Shown: positions 11,988 to 24,189 of the stretch, piece by piece
Layout of the letters: every line of letters starts with the position of its first letter
Numbering within the stretch: position 1 is the first letter of the stretch
From: Leptodactylus fallax
Lineage: Eukaryota > Chordata > Amphibia > Anura > Leptodactylidae
DNA length: 64,000 bases
Assembly: GCA_947044405.1 (NCBI GenBank)
Contig: CAMRHE010000017.1
Location: 12,053,001-12,117,000, forward strand
Reading direction: 5' to 3'
Translations under genes and position numbers: made by a program
The notes under the pieces: generated by a model
Told to the model about the DNA's origin: nothing
The model's input: only the letters and a program-made list of their open reading frames with translations
Databases searched by the model: none

Positions 11988-12027
11988 TGTATGCAACCTA
12001 GCTATCCTCCAAAAAAAAATGCATGTA

Positions 12028-12420
12028 GTAGCGCCAGCTGAAAGGTTGCAATCCTATAAGTCAACGTCAGACCCTTTCAACAGGTCTTGGGAAATGATCA
12101 GGGTGCAAACTACATCAAACGCTCATCTACAGACAGTTGTTTTGGGATCATTTCTCTCCATCAGTGCAGAGCAGCTTCAAAACAGCTGTCTATAGCAATC
12201 CTATAAGTCAATGTCTGACCCTTTAAACCCGTACTTTGCAACGATGAAGGGCAATCCATCTGAAACAGCTGTCTATGGCAATCCTATAAGTCAATGTCCG
12301 ACCCTTTAAACCAGTACTTTGCAATGATGTAGGACAATCCTTCTGAAACAGCTGTCTATAACAATCCTATAAGTCAATATCCGACCCTTAAAACAGTACT
12401 TTACACTGACGAACGGCAAT
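12028..12420. repeat. Dispersed repeat, family C, with ~90-bp tandem units
   Basis: CAATCCTATAAGTCAA.GTC, then GACCCTT.AAA, then AGACAGTTGTTTTG/AAACAGCTGTCTAT repeat three to four times at about 60-110-bp spacing. The same words in the same order occur at 36,040-36,260 (GGCAACCCTATAAGTCAAG, AGACAGCTGTTTTGAG, CGGTGCAGAGCAG). The copy here has expanded in tandem and the other has not. Confidence 0.65.
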
Positions 12421-12501
12421 CACACAGAAACAAATGACTGTAGTTAATGGGGTTCTCTGGCCCCTGGTGTTTTTTTATACTGATGACCTATCCATGACAT
12501 A

Positions 12502-12875
12502 CAGGTGCCTCTCAATAAATTAGAATATCTTTGAAACGTTCATTCATTTCAGTAATTCAGTAATACAATCCATAATCAGCGTCTTCCATGATTGTGTGTC
12601 CTACTGAACGAGACTGAGGGACCATTTAAAGGCTTAGGAAACCTTGGCAGGTGACACTGAATTTACAATACTGAACTTTTTTACAATATTCAAATTTTCT
12701 TAGATTTGGGTTTTCATTACCTGTAATCCATAATCAACATTTACAGAAATAAAACACTTGAAATAGAAGACTCTGTGTGTAAAGAATCTAGAAAATATAG
12801 GAGGTCACTTATTTAATTTAATTACTGAAAGAAATAAACGTTTCAAAGACATTCTAATTTATTGAGATGCCCCTG
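12502..12875. mobile_element. 374-bp Tc1-type MITE with TA target duplication
   Basis: The terminal inverted repeats read CAGGTGCCTCTCAATAAATT at the left and, reverse-complemented, CAGGGGCATCTCAATAAATT at the right. They continue inward through AGAAT.TCTTTGAAACGTT. Both ends are flanked by TA (12,500-12,501 and 12,876-12,877), the Tc1/mariner target. The interior has no transposase frame, so this is a deletion derivative that would need an enzyme in trans. It sits inside the repeat described for 12,440-15,010 and is therefore younger than it. Confidence 0.85.
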
Positions 12876-13061
12876 TAGGTCATCAATATCCAATTGGTGG
12901 CGTTCTGACCTTGCACTGATCAATTGATCCGGTTGCATCTGGGCTCCAGAAGCTACTGCACAGGACAGGGCCGTAAGCAACTCTGATCCTATGCAAGCAA
13001 AAGGTGCAGGGCTGCAGCCACGTCCACTCTATCGTGGTGGCCCCGAGTACTAGCGCTCTGT

Positions 13062-13078
13062 GCCTATTACTAGAATAA
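13062..13078. repeat. 17-bp target site duplication, left copy
   Basis: GCCTATTACTAGAATAA here is identical to 14,851-14,867. Removing the intervening 1,772 bp plus one copy restores an uninterrupted host repeat. Confidence 0.9.
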
Positions 13079-13488
13079 ATGTAGAAATGGTAGGAGTGAC
13101 TCCAAAAAAAGAGACTCCAAAAAAAGAGAGGTAGGGGACCGCGCTTCACCAAGGTTGCTTTAATAAACTCTAAAACACAACGCGTTTCGAGGATCAATGG
13201 TCCTCTTTATCAAGTGTACAAGAGACTGGTTAAAAAAGGAAATAAACATGAACAAATAAGAATAGAAAAACAGATAATGTTCATCAAATAATCAATGTGA
13301 AATAAAATAATAATAATAATAATAATACACATATACAGTACTTATAAATTGATTAAAACTGAGAAAAGTGGCTATGAATGTGTATCAACCACAATATGAA
13401 TTATTTAAAGGCTATGTGTAATAAATAAGGCGGACAATAAATTAACAATTAAAATCGTATAAAAAGTGGCTATGAATGTGTATCAACC
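13079..13488 (-). repeat. Left 410-bp inverted arm
   Basis: It is the reverse complement of 14,037-14,446. Visible differences are one base in CGCGCTTCACC (CGCGCGTCACC in the other arm) and one in GCGTTTCGAGG (GCGTTTTGAGG). The arm contains an (AAT)n run at about 13,306-13,327. Confidence 0.9.
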
Positions 13489-14036
13489 ACAATATGAATT
13501 ATTTAAAGGCTATGTGTAATAAATAAGGCGGACAATAAATGAACAATTAAAATCGTATAAAAAATGAAAACAATTAAGAGAAATATTTATAAATGTGGGT
13601 AACATTAACAATATTGAGTATAAAGGAATGTTAATAAGTAACAAAGATATGAATAAATATCAAAAGAGATACATACATAGTAACAGAGATACGGAAAATA
13701 AATAAATCATGAATTGCCAATGGTAATAGAATTTGGTACTTGGAGATTATTAAAACATGGGTAAAAGTGTGTGTGAGGAGTTGTGGAGGTTGGTACAAAA
13801 AAGAAAAAAAAAAAAAAAAAAAAGAAAAAATATATAAAATAAAGACTGGGAAAGTAGTGTTTGGAACTTACCAGCCTCAAAGGGTTAGCTGTATTTGTAG
13901 ATGCGGGTAACATGAAGGAAAACAAAGACTGGTAAAGTAGTGTTTGGAACTTACCAGCCTGGAGGGGTTAGCTGTAAAAAGCAGAAGTGTGTGGTAGGAC
14001 CATTTACTTGGGGGTTTATATAGGTATACCTGGCCA

Positions 14037-14446
14037 GGTTGATACACATTCATAGCCACTTTTTATACGATTTTAATTGTTAATTTATTGTCCGCCTTAT
14101 TTATTACACATAGCCTTTAAATAATTCATATTGTGGTTGATACACATTCATAGCCACTTTTCTCAGTTTTAATCAATTTATAAGTACTGTATATGTGTAT
14201 TATTATTATTATTATTATTTTATTTCACATTGATTATTTGATGAACATTATCTGTTTTTCTATTCTTATTTGTTCATGTTTATTTCCTTTTTTAACCAGT
14301 CTCTTGTACACTTGATAAAGAGGACCATTGATCCTCAAAACGCGTTGTGTTTTAGAGTTTATTAAAGCAACCTTGGTGACGCGCGGTCCCCTACCTCTCT
14401 TTTTTTGGAGTCTCTTTTTTTGGAGTCACTCCTACCATTTCTACAT
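14037..14446 (+). repeat. Right 410-bp inverted arm
   Basis: This is the partner of 13,079-13,488, about 550 bp away. Single strands of this region could fold into a very stable hairpin with a ~550-nt loop. Confidence 0.9.
14303..14352 (+). other. Degenerate hammerhead-ribozyme-like motif
   Basis: The order of elements resembles a small hammerhead. ACAC comes first, then TTGATAA in the position of the conserved CUGAUGA box, then a 5-bp stem GAGGA/TCCTC with a 7-nt loop. AAAAC follows here (GAAAC in the other arm, read on its minus strand) in the position of the GAAA box, then GCGTT, GT and GTGT, the last able to pair with ACAC. Two catalytic-core positions differ from the consensus (first C is T, the G of GA is A), there is an extra A before the stem, and the base at the cleavage site would be G. 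I therefore regard it as inactive or coincidental. Hammerhead motifs are known in Penelope-like elements. Confidence 0.3.
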
Positions 14447-14850
14447 TTGGAATACCGTTTGGATCCAGGAGATCCTGACGCCTAGAGGTCCCGCTGCTCC
14501 CTCATCCTGTGACATAGTTTGGACCATTCCACTAAAATATACGACATTATACCATACCTAACCATTCAAGGTGAGAGCTTATCTACACTGTGGCCAATCC
14601 ACTACTAGTGGGCTAATCAACTGAGGGGGTATTGATATACACTATACCCATTCAGGTGTATGCCCATGCATTGTGGACCCACTCTACCACTTTATCCACC
14701 TCCTCTCAACCTTTATTAGTGGACACGTCCTAGTCACTTTATTCTTCCCACGTTTTCTGAACACAATTTACATTGTGTCATTCAACTTTTTGTAAAAACA
14801 ATATTACCCTATGTGCCGCTCGGCGTTGTTGTTTTTGTTTTTTTACCTAA

Positions 14851-14867
14851 GCCTATTACTAGAATAA
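14851..14867. repeat. 17-bp target site duplication, right copy
   Basis: GCCTATTACTAGAATAA matches 13,062-13,078 at every position. Confidence 0.9.
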
Positions 14868-15164
14868 GAGCTGGGCTGTAGTTTCCGATGAAGCCAGCTC
14901 AGGTCATCTGTATGGGGTCCAGATATCAGACCCCCACTGATCAGATACTGATGGCCTATGCTGTGGTATAAAAAAGACATCTGGGGGCAGATGGAAAACT
15001 CCTTTAAAGTCTCTGGTTGGACATAGACTTATAGAACACGTAGTGTTATATGTACAGCTTTCTTTATTTAGGAAGGGGAGGTCATTTTGTTTGTCGGACC
15101 CCAACCGATCTGTTACTGATGGTCTACGGTATATCAATTTTCTTCAGATGTTGCACAACTCCTT

Positions 15165-15400
15165 TAAAGTGTATGTTCACCTTTGCTACTAATTTTTGTT
15201 TTGCTCCAATGTATCTAATTACAAAATGAGGCAACTTAATATTATAAATATTAATATTAATATTAAAAATATCCTTCCACTGTGTGTACATAGCACCTAT
15301 GCTGACCTTTGTGTCTCCCTGGTAACAGACTACAAACATAACCTGCGTAGTCTGTTCCTAGAGTCATTCAGTGGATTCCATGATCCAGTAAAACAAACCT
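15165..15400. repeat. Dispersed repeat, family B (copy 2)
   Basis: It carries TGTCTCCCTGGTAACAGACT, then ACAAACATAACCTGCGTAGT, then CTGTTCCT, in the order seen at 2,990-3,265. A short ATATTAATATTAAT-rich patch at 15,238-15,270 lies inside it. Confidence 0.55.
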
Positions 15401-16190
15401 AGGGCAACTCTATGTTTCCCTGACAACTCCAGGGTGCAGAAAATTGTAGGAAGTTCCAGGGTGGAGAACACTGCACTGGAGCAGACTTGCTACAATGTGA
15501 CAGCGATATTGCAAAATCTGAAGCAACAATTTACTGTATTACAGCAGTGCACGCAGCTATGGATGCCATATGGCCTAACCTACATCAAGATACTGTAATA
15601 TTTAGTATATATGTTCATATATTATGTAAGTTCACCACCGGTGCCCACCAGTTATATCAGGGGATAGTCGAATCCGGGATCCCAGGTCGAAGACGTGTAA
15701 TTCCAAAGGTATTCGGCTGGACAGAGTAGTTCAGCAGTGTGAAGAAATGTACTTTCTCCTAAATGTTTTACAATTTATTATCCTGTTGGGGTAAATTGTG
15801 CCGGAGGACAAGGCCAGAGTACTATATTAGTGTATTTATATTTAATGAGCTGGGGGACGAGGGACTCATTAGTATGGATTTCACCAGACCCAGTTAAACA
15901 CATCTTGTATTTTACTGATGAATTTGCTTTCGATGTCTCTCCTATTACTGTTTGTATTTTTAGCTTAATTTTTGACTCATTTTTGATATTTTTTTAATCC
16001 TGCATTTGCAGGTTTGTGCCGAGCGCCTCACTGCAACAACAAGCCCGATGCTCAAATCACATCATATCCTAATAAATCTCTCGACTTCTCTCTGGTTGAA
16101 AACCGTCTCCTGTCGCAGTCATATATTTTCACTGAGTTATATACGTTCTTCAGTTTGGTTTGTTTCAGTCTTAAAAAGAAAGTCTACTTT
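15400..16190. other. No recognisable gene
   Basis: Only short open frames and no known repeat signature. Composition is ordinary. Confidence 0.4.
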
Positions 16191-16565
16191 AGGTTAAGGC
16201 AACACCTTGCGAAGCGCAGCAAAAAAAAAGAAAAATGCGGAAACGCATCATGTTTTTTTCTGCAGCGTTTTTCACTGCGATTTCACAGATTTTTCCCTAT
16301 GGACTTTCTTCCCTTTTTATATCTATATGGAAAATGCCGTTTGTGCAGGTATAATTGACATGTTGCGATTTTCAAAAACATAAGCGTTTTTGAAAACGCA
16401 ACGTTTCTGCTGCGGATTTTTTTTTCTGCAATGTGTGGATGGGATTAGCCAGAATCTCAACCACTTTGTAGGTACTGTATAATGCAGCGTTTTTTGCAGC
16501 GGCGTTTCCACTGCGGCCAAAATGACGTTGCTTTTTTTGCAACGTGGGTCCCCAGCCTTAAAGGG
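16190..16565. mobile_element. MITE, family D (copy 1)
   Basis: The left end reads TTAAGGC..CACCTTGCG.AGCGCAGC. The reverse complement of the right end reads TTAAGGCTGGGGACCCACGT, followed by TGCAAAAAA, so the two ends are diverged inverted repeats. The interior alternates GCAGCGTTTTT and AAAACGC-type words in both orientations, giving a strongly self-complementary element without coding capacity. It belongs with 23,683-23,906. Confidence 0.6.
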
Positions 16566-17649
16566 GATGTCTGGTTCAGAAACCAATTTTCTTAAATTAG
16601 TTCTCACCTATTATCTGGAGAGGAGAATTGCTAAAAAGAGCGGGAGTTATAATAAATCAGTCGGGACAAGGTAGGGACATCTTGGTCCACCCCAAACCTT
16701 GTTCCAGCCACATTTGTACAGTATGGCGGGCAAGGCGTAGATTTGGGCTTGTGGTGCACATTTGGTGCAAGAAGGGGCCGTGCACCAATTGTGCATCTCA
16801 ATATCATCCCTCTACATCAGAAAAACTGATGTAGAGGGAATGAGGTATTCAACCTCGTGTCTCTAGTTCTGGGGAACCCAGTGTGCCCGTGAATTATAAA
16901 AACAGCTCAAAGATTTCAATGAGAACAGTGTAATACTTAATTTACCCTATGGGGGCGCTGCAGTTTGCTTTGTTCACAGGCTGGAGGATTACAGTTGAAT
17001 GTGTTGGGTCCAAGTAGTGGGACACTGGGTGATTTTCTTCTAAAAGAAACGGGTTGCACAAAGTGGACGATCCCTTTAAGGGTAGTGACTGCAATTTTTG
17101 AAATTTACTCTTTTGGGTTGAGGTTTTACACTGTTCACCATATGGCATAAATATTATGTGACCAAATTTACATAGTACTTTTTTTAAATACTTTCTGCAT
17201 AATATGCTAAATAAAAACACTTACAAATGTGTTTTTGTGCTTCCATTTTCTGAAAGTCATATAACTTATTTTTGTCACTGACTATGAGGGCTTCATTTTT
17301 GCAGGATGAGTTATTGCTTTCATTAGTACCAGTTTGGGCTACATAAGACTTTTTGATTGCTTTATATTTTTGGGAAAGGGGGTAACTAAAAACAAATTCT
17401 GCTATTGTTTTTTGCTTTTTATCATATGGCATTCACCATGTGGAATAAATAATGCAATCATTTTATAGCTCGGGTCTTTAAGGAATCAAAGGTTTAGCAT
17501 GGGAAAAAACACAACTTTTTTTTTACCTTGATTTATTTTATTTTTCTAAAACATTTAACTTATCTTTACTTTTCAACTTATAAAATTAATTTTAGTATTT
17601 TTTTAGCCCCATCAGGTGGCTCGAACACAGTAGTTTTACATTGCAGTGT

Positions 17650-17682
17650 ATTATGCCTGTCAGCATAAAACTGACAGGCAGT
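17650..17682. repeat. Short hairpin in a dispersed repeat
   Basis: TGCCTGTCAG and CTGACAGGCA pair perfectly around a short CATAAAA loop. The flanks (about 17,600-17,800) look like an old interspersed repeat. No gene is visible between 16,565 and 17,945. Confidence 0.5.
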
Positions 17683-17944
17683 CTTTTAGGCAATTTTTCT
17701 AGCAAAGCCTGATAGGTGCACTAAGATGCAGGACTGGGAGCTACTGCTAGGCTTTCAGCTGCGATGGCAATTCAGCAGCATGCTGAAATTACTTTGATGC
17801 CACACTTACAATTAACCAGTGAATCCAAGGGGGGAAATAGCCAGGAATGTTGGACTGAGATTTCTTGGGCCCACCAGATAAAATGATTCATGGGGGCCCA
17901 CCCACCACCAACCCTTAGGAAACAGACGATAATAACCTTCAAAT

Positions 17945-18975
17945 TTGGTTGTCTTCTGCTCTTGTGTCTGCTTCGGAGTCTTCTGTTCTTGTGTCTTCTG
18001 CTCCTGTGTCTAGTTGGGAGTCTTCTGCTCTTGTGTCTGCTTCGGAGTCTTCTTTTCTTGTGTCTTCTGCTCTTGTGTCTGCTTGGGAGTCTTCTGCTCT
18101 TGTGTCTTCTGCTCTTGTGTATTCTGCTCTGATGTCTTTTGCTCTTATGTCTTCTGCTCTGCTGTCGGCTTAGGAGTCTTCTGCTCTTGTGTCTGCTTGG
18201 GAGTCTTCTGCTCTTGTGTCTTCTGCTCTTGTGTCTGCTTGGGAGTCTTCTGCTCTTGTGTCTTTTGCTCTTGTGTCTTCTGCTCTTGTGTCTGCTTGGG
18301 AGTCTTCTGCTCTTGTGTCTTTTGCTTGAGAGTCTTCTGCTCTTATGTCTTTGCCTTTTGTTTGCTTGGGAGTCTTCTGCTCTTGAGTCTTCTTGGGAGT
18401 CTTCTGCTCTTGTGTCTTCTTGGGAGTCTTCTGCTCTTGTGTCTTCTTGGGAGTCTTCTGCTCTTGTGTCTTCTGCTCTTGTGTCTTTTGCTTGGGAGTC
18501 TTCTGCTCTTGTGTCTTCTGCTCTTGTGTCTTTTGCTTGGGAGTCTTCTGCTCTTGTGTCTGCTTGGGAGTTTTCTGCTCTTGTGTCTTCTGCTCTTATG
18601 TCTTCTGCTTTTTTGTCTGCTTGGGAGTCTTCTGCTCTTGTGTCTTCTTGGGAGTCTTCTGCTCTTGTGTATTCTGCTGTGATGTCTTCTGTTCTTCTGT
18701 CTGCTTTGGAGTCTTCTGCTCTTGTGTCTTCTTGGGAATCTTCTGCTCTTGTGTCTTCTTGGGAGTCTTCTGCTCTTGTGTCTTCTTGGAAGTCTTCTGC
18801 TCTTGTGTCTTCTTGGGAGTCTTCTGCTCTTGTGTCTTCTGCTTTTGTGTCTTTTGCTTGGGAGTCTTCTGCTCTTGTGTCTGCTTGGGAGTTTTCTGCT
18901 CTTGTGTCTTTTGCTTGGGAGTCTTCTGCTCTTGAGTCTGCTTCGGAGTTTTCTGCTCTTGTGTCTTCTGCTCTT
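17945..18975. repeat. 12/15-bp-unit minisatellite (left part)
   Basis: Units are built from TCTTGTGTCTTCTGC and TTGGGAGTCTTCTGC and their variants. All lengths are multiples of three, so all frames tend to stay open. Read on the minus strand, a 409-codon frame (17,772-19,001) translates to repeats of RAEDSQADT/RAEDSQAKDT. Its only start codon lies inside the adjacent transposon end, so I treat the frame as a by-product. The array resumes at 20,613 after the transposon. Confidence 0.9.
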
Positions 18976-18976
18976 A

Positions 18977-20601
<1,625 letters not shown>

Positions 20602-20612
20602 GTATAATGTAT

Positions 20613-20935
20613 ATCTTCTGCTTTTTTGTCTGCTTGGGAGTCTTCTGCTCTTGTGTCTTCTTGGGAGTCTTTTGCTCTTGTGTCTTCTGCTCTTGTGTAT
20701 TGTGCTGTGATGTCTTCTGTTCTTCTGTCTGCTTGGGAGGCTTCTGCTCTTGTGTCTTTTGCTTGGGAGTCTTCTGATCTTCTGTCTGTTTTGGAGTCTT
20801 CTGCTCTTGTGTCTTTTGCTTGGGAGTCTTCTGATCTTATGTCTCCTGCTCTTCTGTCTGCTTGGGAGTCTTCTGCTCTTGTGTCTTCTGCTTTTGTGTC
20901 TCGTTGGGTGTCTTCTGTTTCTGTCTTGGATGTCA
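20613..20935. repeat. 12/15-bp-unit minisatellite (right part)
   Basis: These are the same units as 17,945-18,975. The sequence from 20,613 follows closely the order of variant units seen at about 18,600-18,740 (GCTTTTTTGTCTGC, then TATTCTGCTGTGATG-like, then TGTTCTTCTGTCTGC). The array therefore has a higher-order arrangement, or part of it was duplicated around the transposon insertion. Confidence 0.9.
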
Positions 20936-21379
20936 CCCAAGAAGACAAAAGAGCAGTCCAACACTAAGCCAGGACTGTATTTATCTCCATCTGACACCAG
21001 ATGGTATGGTCTCGTCTCCTGAGCCCATGCCATTATCATCCATAAATAAAGGGCAGATGTTCACAAGTACTTCTCATACAGAGCTCGACATGTATAGAGG
21101 ATGCCCATAAGGAGTTAAAATTAAGACACTCTATCTATTGTATGGATGTGACAGGTCTTCCAAACCAAAAAGATACTCCTTGTGGCATGATCTTACTAGT
21201 AGACAGGGATCCTGAATGGGGGAACTTCTTCCCTAATAGGGTGTGTGAAAAGGGTTTTGTAAACTTACATTTCCTGAAAATAAATCATTTTATAATCTTC
21301 GCCAGTGATACAATATATACAGTAAGACCTTGCTGGATCAGAAAGCTGGTGCTTTAGTCGTACCCATCCCATGTTACAC

Positions 21380-21540
21380 GTTTACGTCTAAGAGAAGCAG
21401 ATGGTCATTTTACCGTTTTATTGCAATAAGCATATAAAAATGCATAGTATATATGTACGTGACGGAATAGCCACAAAGCCATGCTATGCATTTTGTATCC
21501 CATATTAAAATGACCATCTGTTCCTCTTAGGTATAACGCT
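21380..21540. mobile_element. Small MITE-like inverted repeat (~160 bp)
   Basis: TCTAAGAG.AGCAGATGGTCATTTTA on the left pairs with the reverse complement of TAAAATGACCATCTGTTCCT at about 21,505-21,540. An inner pair, ATGCATAGTATATATGTACG and CATGCTATGCAT, extends the fold. There is no coding capacity. Confidence 0.6.
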
Positions 21541-21914
21541 AGAACAACGAGATCATCTGCTGCCGTGATTTTTAATACCCATATTTAGGAAAAGTTTACA
21601 CTAAGGTTAATACCCCTTTAATATACCGTAGTTATATATAATGACAGGCAGCATACCGGGGGGTGAATACGATGTGTGCAGAATCATGCAACCCCCAAAA
21701 TCACTTGTTATAGAACATATGTGCCTACAGTGAATACAGCATGGCAAATCCTAATGTTTCTGTCTTACTTATCGCCATACCCACAGCAGTGCTGTCATGA
21801 CTAGCTGCATAGTTAAAGGGATTGTCCACTTTGGTTGCCAAGAATAAGCGGATGACAGGGTGTCCTTCTATTGAGATTACCAACAATCAGCCGTTATCTG
21901 TTGGGTAGCAAGTA

Positions 21915-22060
21915 TTCATTTCCTGTACAGCGCCATCACAGGGCAAATAAAGCATTACACAGCTCCCATTGGAATCAGTGCACTAATCATGTAAAGTCTG
22001 GACGTTCTTGTTCCTCCAGCGCAGGAGACGCTCTTGTCATGCACACATGTAGATAGAACT
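21915..22060 (+). repeat. Dispersed repeat, family A (copy 2)
   Basis: It carries TACAGCGCCATCACAGGGC, GCATTACACAGCTCCCATTG and TTCCTCCAGCGCAGGAGACG in the order found at 1,385-1,515. Confidence 0.6.
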
Positions 22061-22479
22061 GTCCTTGGTTTCCATTACTTATTCTTGAATGCCGAACCCT
22101 ATTATGGTAAAGGGAACGGGTGTCCGCCCTCCGTAATAATATTAACCATCTCAGAAAATGTTGCAGAACAGAAGACTATCAATAGTCATTCAGTATTGAG
22201 CGAGACTCAGTTACGTGTAGCCACATCCACCTTTCCATGACACAGCCGGCCTGGATTATGAACTATGTCGTATTGATCTTAATTCACACTTTTACATTTA
22301 ATGCAAACCTTGTTGTTTTTATAGAGGGATTGATCTCATCAAGGAAGGCGTCCCTGGAAAAACACATTACAGCCATTGGATTTACAATGACACAATGAAT
22401 GCAAAGTTTTCAAAGCGCATGGCTGTGTCTGTAACAATATCTATCTGTCTGAACCTGGCTGTAAATGTACAAGTTATAT

Positions 22480-22745
22480 CGATACTTTAAAGGAAAGCTG
22501 TCATGTTGTACAAGTAGGCGGCATGTTATAGAGCAGGAGGAGCTGAGCAGAATGATAAATAGGTTTGTGGGAAAAGATTCAGCAGAACTAGTAATTCATT
22601 TATCGAAATCTCTTCTCATTCTGAGCTTAGGAGTCCAGTGGGCGGTCCTACTCAGTGATTGACAGGATTTCCTGTATAAGTGTGTGCACAGAATTCTGGT
22701 GTAATCTGCTCTAAAAAAAAAACGTGGCACGTGACTTACAACACA
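22480..22745 (+). repeat. Dispersed repeat, family E (copy 1)
   Basis: Shared with 36,705-37,020: TTTAAAGG.AA.CTGTCA, AGGCGGCA..TTA.AGAGCAG, AGGAGCTGAGCAGA, GGAGTCCAGTGGGCGGTCCT and AGTGATTGACAG. The copies are diverged, in the same orientation and without coding capacity. Confidence 0.7.
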
Positions 22746-23682
22746 TTTATTAAACGTTCTAGATACTTTTTGCTCCTCGACTGAAAATGTGTGTGGCTTG
22801 GTGGAAAGGGGGAGTGGCTAAGTGGTGAAGAGGTGTGGCTTAAGTTACAGAATTATTGATAAAAAAAAGTTTGGCGGCATTTTTTTTTTTTTTTTTGCAT
22901 AAACTAAGCCAATAAATAAGTGGTGTACAGTTAGATTGGACACTGTAAAAGATGCCACCCAGGAATACCCACAAAACCTTGCAGGAATGCCGATTTGGGG
23001 TATATTCACAGAAATCCCATCTCCCTTTTGGGATCAAATGAATCCCATGTAAAATGAGAGGCTGAGACATATGGTCTAAAGGTGGCCACATATCTCAGAT
23101 AGCTGTCAAATTCTCCTTCAGCCAACATATCTTTCCCAATCAAACCATAAACATGGACTCTTTGACTAGCCAAGGGTGCATGTTTTTTAAATGGGAAGAC
23201 AGTGGTAAGCCGCTGCCAGAGAAGAGTTAGAACAAAGGAAAGGGCTTGTTTAAATCCACTGGAATCGGTGAGCAACATTGGCTGAACCCGCCGATTCTAG
23301 TGGATTTTAACAAGCCTTTGAGCAAATGATTTATCCCCTATGTATAGAATAGGGGAGATATTGCTGATCCGTGGGGGTCTCACTGCTCAGTCCCGAGAAT
23401 GGGAGTGTTTTACCCCTTGTAGTGAATGTAGCAATGGACGCAGAAGGCACAACCCTCACCATTCATTTCAATGGGAGTGCCGGAGAGAGAGGAGCGCTGT
23501 ACTTCAGTCAATGAAGTGAATGGAACGGGGTATGCATCCTACGTCCACCGCTACATTCACAATGGGGGTAAAATGGCCCTGTTCTTGGGATTGGTGGGTC
23601 TTAATGGTTAGACCACTAACCATCAGCAATTCCTCCCCTAACCTATGGATAAGAGATTAATAATTTTTTGTAACATAACCCC

Positions 23683-23906
23683 TTTAAGGCTGAGGCCCCA
23701 CATTGCGGAAACACAGCTTTTTTGTAGCAGATTTTGCTGCGGTTTTTTGAGCCAAAGTCAAGAATGGCTACAAAAGGAATTGAAAATATATAGGAAGTTC
23801 TTAGACTTCTCCCTTCTGCTAAATCCACTCTGGACTGGCTAAAAAAATGTAGCAAAATCTGCAACAAAAAAACGCTGCGTTTCTGCAACGTGGGGCCTCA
23901 GCCTAA
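23683..23906. mobile_element. MITE, family D (copy 2), 16-bp-plus terminal inverted repeats
   Basis: The left end AAGGCTGAGGCCCCACATTG pairs with the right end CAACGTGGGGCCTCAGCCTA. The repeat extends inward through GCGGAAACACAGC and GCTGCGTTTCTG, and the interior (GTAGCAGATTTTGCTG and AGCAAAATCTGC) is also self-complementary. It is a short, strongly palindromic non-autonomous element. Superfamily (possibly hAT) is inference, because no clean target duplication is readable. Confidence 0.75.
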
Positions 23907-24145
23907 CACAGTTCTGCTTGGGCTAATCTGTCAGGAACTTTGCTCAATGCCCAAGCACAGCTCTGGCAAAACTGTTAAGGGTTAATTTTATGTGTATGGG
24001 CACCTTAAATATTAGGCACCTCCTGCTGGTCTTATGGTGTATGTATATGTGGAGATACTGCATGCGGCCATTGGCATTATGTTCATTCATTGATCCCTAT
24101 AGAATCCCTATGAGTATATTACAACATGAGAAAAGAATCTAGAAC

Positions 24146-24148
<3 letters not shown>

Positions 24149-24181
<33 letters not shown>
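24149..24181. repeat. (TA)n microsatellite
   Basis: About sixteen TA dinucleotides. Confidence 0.95.
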
Positions 24182-24184
<3 letters not shown>

Positions 24185-24189
24185 TCCCA

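Larger units (their letters stand above)
13079..14850 (+). mobile_element. 1,772-bp inverted-repeat retroelement insertion (Penelope-like?)
   Basis: The insertion is bounded by an exact 17-bp target duplication. It starts with a 410-bp arm (13,079-13,488) whose reverse complement lies at 14,037-14,446, and I find only about two mismatches between them. A 404-bp tail unique to the right side follows, ending in a T/G-rich stretch just before the duplication. Between the arms are a 98-bp tandem duplication (13,364-13,559), an A-rich run near 13,800-13,825 and a second duplicated block around 13,842-13,978. No reverse transcriptase or GIY-YIG frame is present. A long target duplication combined with a partial inverted terminal copy is typical of Penelope-like retroelements, which is my best guess. 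Twin-priming of another non-LTR element is an alternative. Confidence 0.7.
12440..15010. repeat. Dispersed repeat split by two later insertions
   Basis: Three pieces (about 12,440-12,499; 12,878-13,061; 14,868-15,010) join into one repeat once the two insertions are removed. It starts with GGGGTTCTCTGGCCC and TACTGATGACCTATCC, continues with AGGTCATCAATATCCAATTGG, and ends with CAGACCCCCACTGATCAGAT, ACTGATGGCCTATGC and GGAAAACTCCTTTAAAG. Ends of this type (ATGACCTATCC against GGCCTAT near the other end) are those of a palindromic MITE-like family widespread in frogs. Family membership is recognised from memory of such sequences, not verified. Confidence 0.55.

Noticed and set aside
11610..12001. 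114-codon plus-strand frame as a gene
   Set aside because: No motif or start context; it lies within the possible minus-strand LTR.
13707..14059. Short minus-strand frames with Phe runs inside the inverted-repeat insertion
   Set aside because: They come from A-rich tracts and a tandem duplication; no RT, endonuclease or other domain is visible.
24149..24181. (TA)n run as a promoter TATA region
   Set aside because: A simple dinucleotide microsatellite with no gene downstream.
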